Below, piece by piece: positions 35,628 through 43,872 of a stretch of DNA of 64,000 bases (the stretch's first letter is position 1; the number at the start of each line of letters is the position of its first letter). Under the pieces are notes generated by a model. It did not search any database, was not told the origin of the DNA, and saw nothing but the letters and a program-made list of their open reading frames with translations. The stretch is taken from positions 1 to 64,000 of the forward strand of contig JAJDAH010000403.1 in assembly GCA_029261965.1 (NCBI GenBank), written 5' to 3'. The stretch is from Polyangiaceae bacterium. Its GTDB lineage: Bacteria; Myxococcota_A; Polyangia; Polyangiales; Polyangiaceae. The position numbers were made by a program, and so were the translations under genes.

Positions 35628-36896
35628 CTACCCACGTGTAGGCGACGTACCGAGTCGCCTTTCCAAGAGTCGTTTCACAGCGAGGGTCGGCGCTGATTCG
35701 TACGCCAGCTCGCGATGCCGCGCGGCATCGTCGGTGTTGCCGCAACGACGATGCAGATCCGCCAGTACGGCAGCCCAAAGGTACGATCCGGCGAGCCAAG
35801 TCGGCGGCTTGGATCCCTCGAGCACGCGGAGCCCCGCTTCGGGTCCTTTCCACTCTGCAACCGCGACCGCGCGGTTCAGCTCGTGTATCGCAGAAGGGGC
35901 GACTCGCTCGAGAAGCGCGTAGCAGTCCACCACACGGTCCCATCGCGTCTGCTCGAAAGAGGGCGCGAGGCAGTGCTCCGCTGCGATGCCCGCTTCAGCG
36001 TGGTAGCGCGAGAAAACAGCTCCCTCTGCGGATCTCGCCAGCCAACGGAGGCCGGCCTGGATCCCCGCCTGGTCCCAAAGCTCGCGATCTTGCTCTTCGA
36101 GCAGAAGGAGCCCACCCGACGCATCCTGGCGCGAGGTCATCCGTGCCGCGTGCAGATGCATCAACGCCAGCAGCGCGAACGTTTCGGGGTCGTCGCCCAC
36201 CTGGTGCCCGGCCAGTAGCGTCGTGAGGCGCATCGCTTCGTCGCAGAGCTCCTGTCGAATGGCTTGCTCCGCGTGAGAAGAGAGGTACCCCTCGGTGAAG
36301 AGCAGATAGAGCACTCGGTTCACCGCCGGTCGGCGAACGGTGTACTGCTCCCCGGGGAGCTCCCCCGTGAGCTCCCCGGGTGCGCCCCGCCGCTCGCGAA
36401 ACCGCGCGCGGGCGCGCCCGAGGCGTTTGTAGACGTTGGCTTCCGTCGTGAAGAGCCGAAGCGCGATCTCCCGAACGCCGAAGCCGCAAAGAGTTTTCAG
36501 CGCCATCGCCAGCTGCGACTCGATGGGCACCGCCTCGTCGCAACAGACAAAGAGCATGCGAAGCAAGTCGTCCGGCACCTCCCCTCCGAGGAAAATCTCC
36601 GGGCCGTCCCTCGGCGTACCGATGTCTTCCTCCGCACTTCGTTCGAGAATTCGCTGACGGCCCGTGCGCTGACGCAGCTCTCCCATGAGGTCGTTGTGTG
36701 CCACCTGGTACAGCCAGGCAGACGGGTTGTCGGGGACCCCGCGCATGGTCCAAGCATCGAGAGCGGTCATCAACGCGGACTGAACGGCGTCCTCGACACT
36801 CTCGAGATATTGCACTCCCACTCGCCGCGACAACGTCGCGACGAGCTTTCCGTACTCGTGCCGGAAGAAGTGCTCGACCAGCTTGGGCGTGGTCAG
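35628..36896 (-). CDS. ECF42-type RNA polymerase sigma factor with C-terminal TPR-like extension
   Basis: 422 residues if read from a CTG at 36896 whose CTGA overlaps the stop of the DGPF gene; the first ATG-, GTG- or TTG-type start (TTG at 36833) would remove part of region 2. The upstream codons read TTPKLVEHFFRHEYGKLVATLSRR, which is the expected start of such factors, so the true start is probably the CTG. Region 2 continues with ESVEDAVQSALMTALDAW, region 4 has FGVREIALRLFTTEANVYKRLGRAR, and about 200 residues of helical repeats (DUF6596-like) follow, as in ECF42 factors that have no separate anti-sigma factor. Confidence 0.88.
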   Translation of the reverse strand: MTTPKLVEHFFRHEYGKLVATLSRRVGVQYLESVEDAVQSALMTALDAWTMRGVPDNPSAWLYQVAHNDLMGELRQRTGRQRILERSAEEDIGTPRDGPEIFLGGEVPDDLLRMLFVCCDEAVPIESQLAMALKTLCGFGVREIALRLFTTEANVYKRLGRARARFRERRGAPGELTGELPGEQYTVRRPAVNRVLYLLFTEGYLSSHAEQAIRQELCDEAMRLTTLLAGHQVGDDPETFALLALMHLHAARMTSRQDASGGLLLLEEQDRELWDQAGIQAGLRWLARSAEGAVFSRYHAEAGIAAEHCLAPSFEQTRWDRVVDCYALLERVAPSAIHELNRAVAVAEWKGPEAGLRVLEGSKPPTWLAGSYLWAAVLADLHRRCGNTDDAARHRELAYESAPTLAVKRLLERRLGTSPTRG

Positions 36897-37234
36897 GAGG
36901 TGTGGATCTCCCGAATCTCGACGCTCGACCCTGGCATCCCGACTCCGGGGGATTCACGAACGACCTCCATCGCCTTGTCCATGCTTTCAGCCTCGATGAT
37001 CATGAACCCTCCGATCACTTCCTTGGCCTCCACGAACGGACCATCGGTTGCGCCCTCGGACGAAACGATTTTCCCGTCGCTTTTGAGCTTGCCTCCCATG
37101 TCGAGGATGTTCGCCTGGAACTTGTCTTTCCAGGCGTTGAACTTGGCAAACATCTCCTGCATTTGGCCGGGGGACGGTTTTTCGCAGTCACCGGTCTCGC
37201 TTCGCTGGATGCATAGGTACTTCTTATTGGCCAT
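36893..37234 (-). CDS. DGPF/YCII-domain protein, partner of the ECF42 sigma factor
   Basis: 113 residues from the ATG at 37234, with a perfect GGAGGAG just upstream. The hallmark DGPFVEAKEVIGGFMI (about 70-85) places it in the YCII-related DGPF family, which is almost always encoded beside ECF42 sigma factors. The role of DGPF proteins is not established; they may be targets or cofactors of the sigma factor. The stop overlaps the start of the sigma gene (CTGA). Confidence 0.88.
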   Translation of the reverse strand: MANKKYLCIQRSETGDCEKPSPGQMQEMFAKFNAWKDKFQANILDMGGKLKSDGKIVSSEGATDGPFVEAKEVIGGFMIIEAESMDKAMEVVRESPGVGMPGSSVEIREIHTS

Positions 37235-37355
37235 GATTCTCCTCCATTGCGTCACGTCGGAACTACCGACCGATAGCCCATGACGCGCGAGCACTCTCGT
37301 TTTGGACACCCCGCGGCGATTTTTTCGAAAGTACCATCTGCCGGAGGGACGTGCG

Positions 37356-38090
37356 CTACCAGTTCACGCCCACGGTCGTCCCGAATCGGTGATTGTGGTC
37401 GACGTCCGGAATGAAGAAGAAGTGGATCGGGACATTGAAGCTCCCGACCTCCGGGGTCCAGCCCACGGCACCGATCATGTGCACGGGTTTTTCCTTCTCG
37501 GCGGTCAAGTTCATGCCGACGCCGACCTGGAGCGAGTTGTTGAGCTCGAACCCGACCAGCGCGTTGGCGCTCGGTAGAAATCGGCTTTGCTCGAGCCCGG
37601 AGACCGTGGCGTTGGCCACCAGAATGACGTTCAGCATGTCGTGGCCGACGATGCGCCCCATGAGCTCGTAGCCGATCAAGAACTGGTGAGGCGTCTTGAG
37701 GTCGTGGCGTTCCTCGAGGCTGCAGTTGGGGCACTCCGCATCCGGCGTGTCCGTCGGGAGATCCGAGTTCATCAGGTGGAGGTAGCCGATACGGAAACCG
37801 TGGACGAAGCGCTTCGTGGGCTCGCGCTTGTCTGTTTCGGAGTCTTCATCGGCCTGGATTTCGTCCTGTGTCGGGTCGTCCGCCGCGATGACACGGGGTG
37901 GCGATCGGGAATCATCGAACGCCGACGGCCGCGGATCAGTGGCGCCATAGGCGTAGGCGTCGTCGCCGGGTGCGACTCCGGTCGACGCAATTTCGTTGCC
38001 CTCGGTTTGAGCGAGCGCCTGGTGTGCCAAGGAGGTGACAGCGACCGCGCAAACCGCACCGGACAAACTTCGACGTGTTCTGTTTTTCAC
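37356..38090 (-). CDS. Predicted outer-membrane beta-barrel protein
   Basis: 244 residues from a GTG at 38090 with GGGAG upstream; an earlier in-frame start at 38138 spoils the signal peptide. The basic N-terminus VKNRTRRSL and a hydrophobic core ending near HQALA-Q suggest Sec export and signal-peptidase I cleavage. An acidic linker (about 30-95) is followed by alternating hydrophobic strands (VHGFRIGYLHL, FLIGYELMGRIV, ALVGFELNNSLQVGVGMNL) and a final strand ending FGTTVGVNW, with a terminal aromatic residue as usual for Bam-inserted barrels. Confidence 0.72.
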   Translation of the reverse strand: MKNRTRRSLSGAVCAVAVTSLAHQALAQTEGNEIASTGVAPGDDAYAYGATDPRPSAFDDSRSPPRVIAADDPTQDEIQADEDSETDKREPTKRFVHGFRIGYLHLMNSDLPTDTPDAECPNCSLEERHDLKTPHQFLIGYELMGRIVGHDMLNVILVANATVSGLEQSRFLPSANALVGFELNNSLQVGVGMNLTAEKEKPVHMIGAVGWTPEVGSFNVPIHFFFIPDVDHNHRFGTTVGVNW

Positions 38091-38451
38091 AGAGGCTCCC
38101 TTCGTGTCCGCCAACGCGAGAGACGCTGGCGTAACCAAGTGAGAGCAACACCCGTGCCGAGCGGCAGATCAGCTCGACGAGCGCATGCGAAAGGAGCGGA
38201 AAGGCCACGCCACATGCGTGTGTCGCGCTTTTGCGACAGCGCGACGAACCCACTGTGGCGACCGAGCACCAGCCGCGACACGAGATGGGGCGGACAGCCC
38301 ACAACAGCCCACGGCGGAAATTCATGTCCACCCAAATCCGCATCGCCGGGCGAGATCCATCAGCGCCGGCGATCCTCACCGGCGATTTCAATGCCGCAGT
38401 CGGACCACCGCCGATCGGATCACTGCCCAGACAGTGCCGTAAGCCCGCCCG
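38091..38451. other. Intergenic region with two alternative hairpins
   Basis: 361 bp between two minus-strand genes, upstream of the outer-membrane protein gene. TGTCGC (38221-38226) pairs with GCGACA (38233-38238), while the overlapping GTCGCGC (38222-38228) pairs with GCGCGAC (38239-38245); the two stems exclude each other. They lie about 130 bases before the gene start and could be in its leader. I see no open frame here that looks like a gene. Confidence 0.35.
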
Positions 38452-39162
38452 TCAGCTCCACCGATTCAACTGCCACGGGCTGTTCTTGTTCTCCGGGTCT
38501 TGCAGCACGCCGAGCGCGTGGACCAAGTCGTCGTCGTCGTCGTCATCGCTCCAGAAGTTGAACCCGGCCCGGTAGTTCTGGCCGAGTTCGGCCCAAGATC
38601 CGAGAGACTGACGGAGCTGACCCGCGTAGCCGAGAATGCGCTGCCACGCTTCCTCTTCCTGCAGGTACCCGACCGCGGCCCCCCAACGGCAGAGGGAAAT
38701 CGCGCGGGCGAGATCCCAAGCGAGTATCGACCGGTGCTCCTTCCAGAAGTCGAGCATCCCGGTGGCGTTCTTTCGAAACTCCACCATGGCTTCAGCGGTG
38801 ATGTTCTGCGCATCGGGCTCGCCCTGCAGGAGCTCGGAGGCATCCCGCTGAAACTCTCCCTTCGTCTCGAACAGCTGGCGAATTCGTTCGTACTCGGCAC
38901 GGTGCCCTGCCGACTCCAGGAACTGCAGCGTACCCAGCAAATCCTCGCGATTCTCGATCCCCCAGGCGGCGCCGAGCACCGCTTGGATCTGGGGCTGAGA
39001 CACGTCATCCGGCGGCCCCCCGTGCAACCACTCGTGCTCGTCGGAATTGATGTGGGCCAACGGAGCCGCGCAAGCGAGCGCCCACTTCTGCTCCGGCGTC
39101 GCTGCCGGATTGGGCACATATTCGGGAATGCTGCTGAAGAGAGACTTGATGAATTTGAGCAT
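38452..39162 (-). CDS. DUF1266-domain protein
   Basis: 236 residues from the ATG at 39162. No signal peptide. The C-terminal half fits DUF1266 (PF06889): an ILAWDLARAISLCRWGAAVGYLQEEEAW segment followed by a LRQSLGSWAELGQNYRAGFNFW block, then an acidic DDDDDDD run. The function of the family is unknown; members often cluster with secretion or envelope-stress genes. It is divergent from the toroid-GGDEF protein, with 171 bp between the starts. Confidence 0.8.
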   Translation of the reverse strand: MLKFIKSLFSSIPEYVPNPAATPEQKWALACAAPLAHINSDEHEWLHGGPPDDVSQPQIQAVLGAAWGIENREDLLGTLQFLESAGHRAEYERIRQLFETKGEFQRDASELLQGEPDAQNITAEAMVEFRKNATGMLDFWKEHRSILAWDLARAISLCRWGAAVGYLQEEEAWQRILGYAGQLRQSLGSWAELGQNYRAGFNFWSDDDDDDDLVHALGVLQDPENKNSPWQLNRWS

Positions 39163-39333
39163 GGCTAGCGGTCCTACGGCACCCGATCGACTTTCTTCCC
39201 TCCGAATTCGACGCACCTGGTCCGCAATCGGCACTCCCACGTGGGAGCTCACCGATGGTATGCCCGGCGCTGCAGCTACTCCCGAAGCGTCCCTTCACTT
39301 TACGCCGCCTCGTCGAACACGCATCATCACCGC

Positions 39334-40821
39334 GTGAGCGAGGCTCGAGGACGTGCTCGGCGTGCGCTGCTCGGGCTCGTCGACTCGGTTTCGCTCAGCG
39401 AGCCCTTCGCTTCGAGCATTGCTCTGTTCGCGGATGAGCAGCGGGAATCCCTCGCTTCACGCTTGCTCGAACACTGGGGCACTCGCTCACCCGGCAGCCC
39501 GGTTGGCCCCGATCGTTATCGCTGGGAGCTGACGCATGCGCGGGCAACCGGGATCCCGGAATACGCCGGGGATCCGGCCACGTGGACCGCATGGAAGCCA
39601 GCGGAGCAGACATTTCTTACCCAAGACCCATTCGCGTTCGAGGAGAGGCTCTCCGTCCCCATCGTGTCGACCGAGACCGCCGAGCTCCTGGCGCTTCTCG
39701 CCGACAGCGAGCGTCTCGCAGGGCCCGCGGCGGAAATGCTGCACGAGGCGGCGCCCGTCTTGAGACGAGACTTTGCGAGCTACATCCAGGCGCGCCACTC
39801 GTGGACCGACACGTTCGGGTTGTGGTGCGTAGTTCGCCATCCGCGCACGCTCGCGATGCTTCATCCCATGGCCTTTGCGATTGGCGAGTGCTACGCCGCG
39901 ACCGCCCGTCGAACGGACGGCACGGTCTTGGGCTCACGCTTTCCGTTTCACGACAAGCCGTTGGTGTCGGCTTCCGCTCAATTGGCGAGTGGACTCCTGG
40001 CGCTCGGCGCCGATGTCGATCTCGTCGTTGCGCTTTTCAATCATGTCGAGAGCAGTCGCGGCCCCGATGGCGCGTGGGGGGATGCGGACGGCCCCTCAGA
40101 CGTCATGACCACGCTCGTTGCGGCGGACTTGCTCGCACACGCCGATCCGGCTTTCGACCCCGCTCCGACGGTGAAGTGGCTCATCCAACGTCAGTGCGCC
40201 GATGGATTTTGGAAAGCGCTCGGTCCCGAAGCTCCATGGTCGACCCGCGAGGTGCTCGGCTTACTCGAAGCCGCAGCGAAGCCATTTGCGAGCCGATTCC
40301 GGTGGCCTCACGTGCAGGCGGCGAACTTGGACCACAAGACGCTCCTCCCCTCGTACGCGTACTTCAGCGAGGTCGCGTCGCTGTTTCGCGAGCTCCCGGG
40401 TCTCAGCGCAGCAAGCACCGAACTCGGCTTCATCGACCTTGCGGGCTTTCGCGACTTCAACAATCAGTTCGGCCAGGACCAGGGCGACGCGGTGCTAGCC
40501 TGCTTCGCTCGCGAGCTCGCTCGCGTCGACGGCGTCCGCGCGATCCGCGACGGTGGCGACGAGTTCTTGGTCGTCGGGGCGCCCACGGGCTCGGGTCTGG
40601 TCCCGGCTCTCGACGCATTCCGAAAGTCATGGCCGAAGCGCTTTGAAGCAGAATTCGGTGAAGGCGTGACCCCGGTGGCTCCGCGCGTGCTGGTGACCGA
40701 AGTCGCCGGGCGCCAGCTGGTTCGCGCCCGTGAGGAGCTTGGCCGAGCCGTCGCGCCCTTGAAGAAGAGGGAGCCCGCGCCTTCGCCCGAAGGGGTGTTG
40801 AGTCGGGTGAAGCTCGGTTGA
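39334..40821 (+). CDS. Fusion of a terpene-cyclase/prenyltransferase-like toroid with a GGDEF domain
   Basis: 495 residues from a GTG at 39334. The first 350 residues are mostly helical, and two repeats near 239-267 and 286-315 carry the motif of alpha/alpha-toroid enzymes (SRGPDGAWGD and QRQCADGFWK, each followed by a helix), as in squalene-hopene cyclases and prenyltransferases. Catalytic DxDD or zinc-binding residues are not evident. From about 364 a GGDEF domain follows: GFIDLAGFRDFNNQFG with conserved Asp and Asn, QDQGDAVL, then GGDEF itself at about 407-411, so it could make c-di-GMP. The usual inhibitory RxxD at the expected spacing is missing. No signal or membrane segment is visible, so the protein should be cytoplasmic. 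Confidence 0.75.
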   Translation: MSEARGRARRALLGLVDSVSLSEPFASSIALFADEQRESLASRLLEHWGTRSPGSPVGPDRYRWELTHARATGIPEYAGDPATWTAWKPAEQTFLTQDPFAFEERLSVPIVSTETAELLALLADSERLAGPAAEMLHEAAPVLRRDFASYIQARHSWTDTFGLWCVVRHPRTLAMLHPMAFAIGECYAATARRTDGTVLGSRFPFHDKPLVSASAQLASGLLALGADVDLVVALFNHVESSRGPDGAWGDADGPSDVMTTLVAADLLAHADPAFDPAPTVKWLIQRQCADGFWKALGPEAPWSTREVLGLLEAAAKPFASRFRWPHVQAANLDHKTLLPSYAYFSEVASLFRELPGLSAASTELGFIDLAGFRDFNNQFGQDQGDAVLACFARELARVDGVRAIRDGGDEFLVVGAPTGSGLVPALDAFRKSWPKRFEAEFGEGVTPVAPRVLVTEVAGRQLVRAREELGRAVAPLKKREPAPSPEGVLSRVKLG

Positions 40822-40976
40822 GCCAGCAGTCGACCCGGTCGCCGCACTTGTGGGGCCACACGCCCCGGCACAGCGTCATCAGTGCGCAGCTCGTTCGGGC
40901 GGAAGCCCGAACACACCCCAGAATTCGTGCCCGCTCAGGAAATCCGCGCGCCGGGCACTCACGAGTCGATGGTCAG

Positions 40977-41972
40977 GTGGCGGCTTTGCGTTCTCGGATC
41001 CACGCTGTTTTTGCCGTCGCGGCCGGCGCCGCGATTCTGGTTGCCTCTGGGGAGGTTGCGGGTGCGACGGAGGATTGTCCGCGTGTCGTGGGGATCCGGG
41101 CGCCCAAGGCCGAGCGCGACGCCTTCCGAAAGATCCTTTCGACCGGAGCGTTGGCGGGCACCGACGGTGAGCCGTGTCTCGGTGCACACGTAGATCTTGT
41201 GCGAAGCGGCGACGGTTGGAGAGTGACGTTGCTCGTGGAAGGTCGCGAAACGACGCGCGAGGTGGACTCGCTCGCGGCGGCCGCGACCTGGGTCGAGAGC
41301 TGGCTTTTTCCAGTGCTCGAGCGGACTCGGCAGGGCGTGACCGTCCCGGCGCCGGCGCCGGCCTCCGCCAAGGAGCCCGCGCCGACCGCCGAGCAAGCCG
41401 AGGCGCCGCAGTCCCGAGTGATCGTGGCAGGACCGGAGGGTCAGGTGGCGCTTTTGGGCGGCATGGGCTTCGGTGAAGACGGATCGGCGTGGTCAGGACC
41501 AGAGCTCGGCGCGCGCCTCCATTTCACACGAACCGTATGGCTTGGCGCTGCGCTCGGCGCGGGCTGGGACACGCGCCTGTCTGGTCCGGCCCGGAATCAG
41601 GGCAACGTCGATCGGCACGGTGTTCGCGCTTCGGTCCGCGGCGGAGGACGAGGTTCGATTGGGCGGCGCGGCGATGCGGCGTTCGGTTTGGGCGTGGGCG
41701 TGGTGACGGGCCGCTCCAGTCGCAGTAGCGGCGCGGGAATGAACCAGAGCACAGAGCAAGGCGGCTTCTTCGGCGAGCTCCACCTCGATCTGTCGATGTC
41801 GATCGCAACAAACGTTTCCCTCATCGGTGGTGTTGCTGCTCGGGGGCATTTCCTCTCTTCCGGAAATCAGAACGATGGCGATGCCGAGCAACCACCTCCG
41901 CCCGATGCGTTGCCCCGGTTCGTCGCCGAAGGCCGAATCGGCGTCGGTTGGGACTTCGGAGGGGCTCGATGA
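40977..41972 (+). CDS. Predicted outer-membrane beta-barrel protein
   Basis: 331 residues from a GTG at 40977, chosen because it opens directly with a signal peptide (VAALRSRIHAVFAVAAGAAILVA). The first 110 mature residues form a small domain with a Cys pair (CPRVVG and GEPCLG); an Ala/Pro linker follows, and the last 170 residues are alternating strands ending in GRIGVGWDFGGAR, fitting a beta-barrel. Its stop overlaps the start of the sigma gene (ATGA), so the barrel, the sigma factor and the FecR-like protein are one operon, reminiscent of FecA-FecIR signalling in reverse order. Confidence 0.72.
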   Translation: MAALRSRIHAVFAVAAGAAILVASGEVAGATEDCPRVVGIRAPKAERDAFRKILSTGALAGTDGEPCLGAHVDLVRSGDGWRVTLLVEGRETTREVDSLAAAATWVESWLFPVLERTRQGVTVPAPAPASAKEPAPTAEQAEAPQSRVIVAGPEGQVALLGGMGFGEDGSAWSGPELGARLHFTRTVWLGAALGAGWDTRLSGPARNQGNVDRHGVRASVRGGGRGSIGRRGDAAFGLGVGVVTGRSSRSSGAGMNQSTEQGGFFGELHLDLSMSIATNVSLIGGVAARGHFLSSGNQNDGDAEQPPPPDALPRFVAEGRIGVGWDFGGAR

Positions 41973-42562
41973 CCGGCCGCGTCGTGAGGATCCGCAAGCC
42001 AGCCGAGTCGACGCCGAAGTGGAGCGACGAAGCCGTTGCCCATGCCGTATCCAGCGGTGATCCCGCAGCCGTGGCGGAGATGTTCGATCGCTTCCACGGT
42101 CCGGTTTCGCGCTACCTGTCTCGGATCGTCGGATCCGGACCGGATGTCGACGACTTGCTGCAGAACACATTCATGCAGGTCGCCCGCGGCCAGACGCGCT
42201 TCGAAGGTCGTTCGACCGTGTTGACTTGGCTTTTGGGGATCGCAACCAACGTTGCCCGGCACCATGTCAGGTCGAAGGTTCGGCAAGATCGATTGCTCCA
42301 AGCCGTGGCTCAGGAGTCCGCGCCGGCGCTGGAACCCGACCCGGGAGCCGCCGCCGAGGCGCGCCAAGTATTGCGGCGGGCGCAACGGGTGTTGGACGGA
42401 CTTCCCGACGAGCAGAGGTTCGCCTTCGTCCTGTGCGAGCTCGAGGGGCTCCGCGCTCGCGACGCGGCACGGATCCTCGAGACGTCGGAGACTTCCGTGT
42501 GGAAAAAGGTGTCGGACGCTCGCAAGGCTCTGAGGCTGGGCCTCGAACGGGGAAAGCCATGA
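41969..42562 (+). CDS. ECF-type RNA polymerase sigma factor
   Basis: 197 residues from the ATG at 41969, which overlaps the upstream stop. Region 2: MFDRFHGPVSRYLSRIVGS, DVDDLLQNTFMQV and STVLTWLLGIATNVARHHVRSK; region 4: LPDEQRFAFVLCELEGLRARDAARILETSETSVWKKVSDARKAL-type helix-turn-helix. The following gene encodes the probable anti-sigma factor, also overlapping by ATGA, so production of both is linked. Confidence 0.92.
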   Translation: MTGRVVRIRKPAESTPKWSDEAVAHAVSSGDPAAVAEMFDRFHGPVSRYLSRIVGSGPDVDDLLQNTFMQVARGQTRFEGRSTVLTWLLGIATNVARHHVRSKVRQDRLLQAVAQESAPALEPDPGAAAEARQVLRRAQRVLDGLPDEQRFAFVLCELEGLRARDAARILETSETSVWKKVSDARKALRLGLERGKP

Positions 42563-43773
42563 GTCAGCAGTGCACGCAGCGTGCTCGCCTGGTCGACTGG
42601 TCGTTGGAGGGTGCTCGGGCGCCGCTCGACCAAAAGCTCGAGCGGCACGCCGCAAAGTGCGAACCGTGCGGGGCGTTCCTGCAGGATGTCGTGCTTGTTC
42701 GTGAGGCGCTCGCGGATCTACCTGTGCGCGACGTGGCGAGTGAGCGCCTCGATGCGATCCGTTTCGAGCTCGCGGCCGCCGCCCGCCAGCGTACGTCGCA
42801 GACGCCAAGCGTTCGGCCGCCGCCCGCGTCGAAGGAATCGACCCGGACAGCTCTCGATGTCCCGCGGGGTGCATTGCTTGCCGCTGGTGCCGCGATAACG
42901 CTTTTGATTCTCGCAATCTGGCAGCTGGCGCCTGGGTCGCACGAATCGGTCGATGCGGGCCAAGGCGAGAGCGCCATGTCCCGATCCGCTGCGACCACGC
43001 ACCTCGCCGAAGGCGCGGTTGGTGGCGTGACGAGCGCCGGACCGGACGAAATCTTCGGTTTGCTTCGGGGTCGAGCGACTTTCGAAGTCCGACCCCTCGG
43101 GTTCGGCGAACGTTTTCGGGTCGTCGTCGGTGACGATACCGTCGAGGTTCGCGGCACACGCTTCGAAGTCACTGCCGCCGGCGGGCGACTAATGGAGGTG
43201 AGCGTGGCGGAGGGTCATGTCATGGTGACACTCGCGGACCGAAGTGCGGTGGAGCTGCGGGGTGGACAAGCGTGGAAGCGCTCGCTCCCGGAAGTCGAGA
43301 CGCGGACCGAGCCGACGCCCGTGGCCGGTGAGCCGCAATCGCCGCCGGCGCGCCAGTTGGCAACCGGGCAAACATTCTCGGCACCAGCGCGCCCCGTTGG
43401 CCCGCGTGCGCCAGAACCGCGTGTTGCCGCCGCAGCATCGGGCTCCAGCGAGCGCACGGCTGCGAAGGACGCCCGCGTCTCGGGGAAGAACGGGGACACG
43501 AGGTTTACCGCCGCGTGGAGCATGCTCCGGGCGGGCCGCGCGGCCGAAGCCGCCGCCTTGCTCGATGAGTTGAGCGAGGATCCTCGGCTGGATCCTGCTC
43601 GAAAAGCGGATGTGCTCTTTTGGGCGGCGAAGGCTCACGCGCGGGCTGGAAACGCCGCCGCGGCCGCATCCCGGGCGCGACAGGTCGTCACGGAGAGTCC
43701 AGATTCATGGCATGCCCGCGATGCGCGGTCGCTTCTCGAGTCGAAAGAAGCCCAATCGGGGCAGACTCCGTGA
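42559..43773 (+). CDS. FecR-domain anti-sigma-like membrane protein with TPR tail
   Basis: 404 residues from the ATG at 42559. The cytoplasmic N-terminus has a zinc-finger-like LERHAAKCEPCGAF segment of the kind that holds sigma factors; one membrane helix follows (LLAAGAAITLLILAIWQL, about 115-135). Outside is a FecR-type beta domain (RATFEVRPLGFGERFRV then VEVRGTRFEV and VSVAEGHVMV), a Pro/Ala linker and a C-terminal TPR-like pair (ARKADVLFWAAKAHARAGN). This architecture fits a transmembrane anti-sigma factor reading an envelope signal; the overlap with the sigma gene supports it. The ligand is unknown. Confidence 0.85.
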   Translation: MSQQCTQRARLVDWSLEGARAPLDQKLERHAAKCEPCGAFLQDVVLVREALADLPVRDVASERLDAIRFELAAAARQRTSQTPSVRPPPASKESTRTALDVPRGALLAAGAAITLLILAIWQLAPGSHESVDAGQGESAMSRSAATTHLAEGAVGGVTSAGPDEIFGLLRGRATFEVRPLGFGERFRVVVGDDTVEVRGTRFEVTAAGGRLMEVSVAEGHVMVTLADRSAVELRGGQAWKRSLPEVETRTEPTPVAGEPQSPPARQLATGQTFSAPARPVGPRAPEPRVAAAASGSSERTAAKDARVSGKNGDTRFTAAWSMLRAGRAAEAAALLDELSEDPRLDPARKADVLFWAAKAHARAGNAAAAASRARQVVTESPDSWHARDARSLLESKEAQSGQTP

Positions 43774-43872
43774 TGCCGCGGCGTTTTTGCGCAGGAATTC
43801 GGAGTGGCGGGCACTCATGATCAGTCCCCATTGTCGACGCCAGGCCGCGAGCACTGGCCAGAAAGAAGTTCC

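Noticed and set aside
36893-36957. Start of the sigma gene beyond 36896
   Set aside because: A stop codon lies in frame at 36954-36956 and no ATG, GTG or TTG precedes the CTG at 36896.
40540-40566. Inhibitory I-site of the GGDEF domain
   Set aside because: At the required distance before GGDEF the residues are Val and Val and not Arg and Asp; an RVD nearby is out of register.
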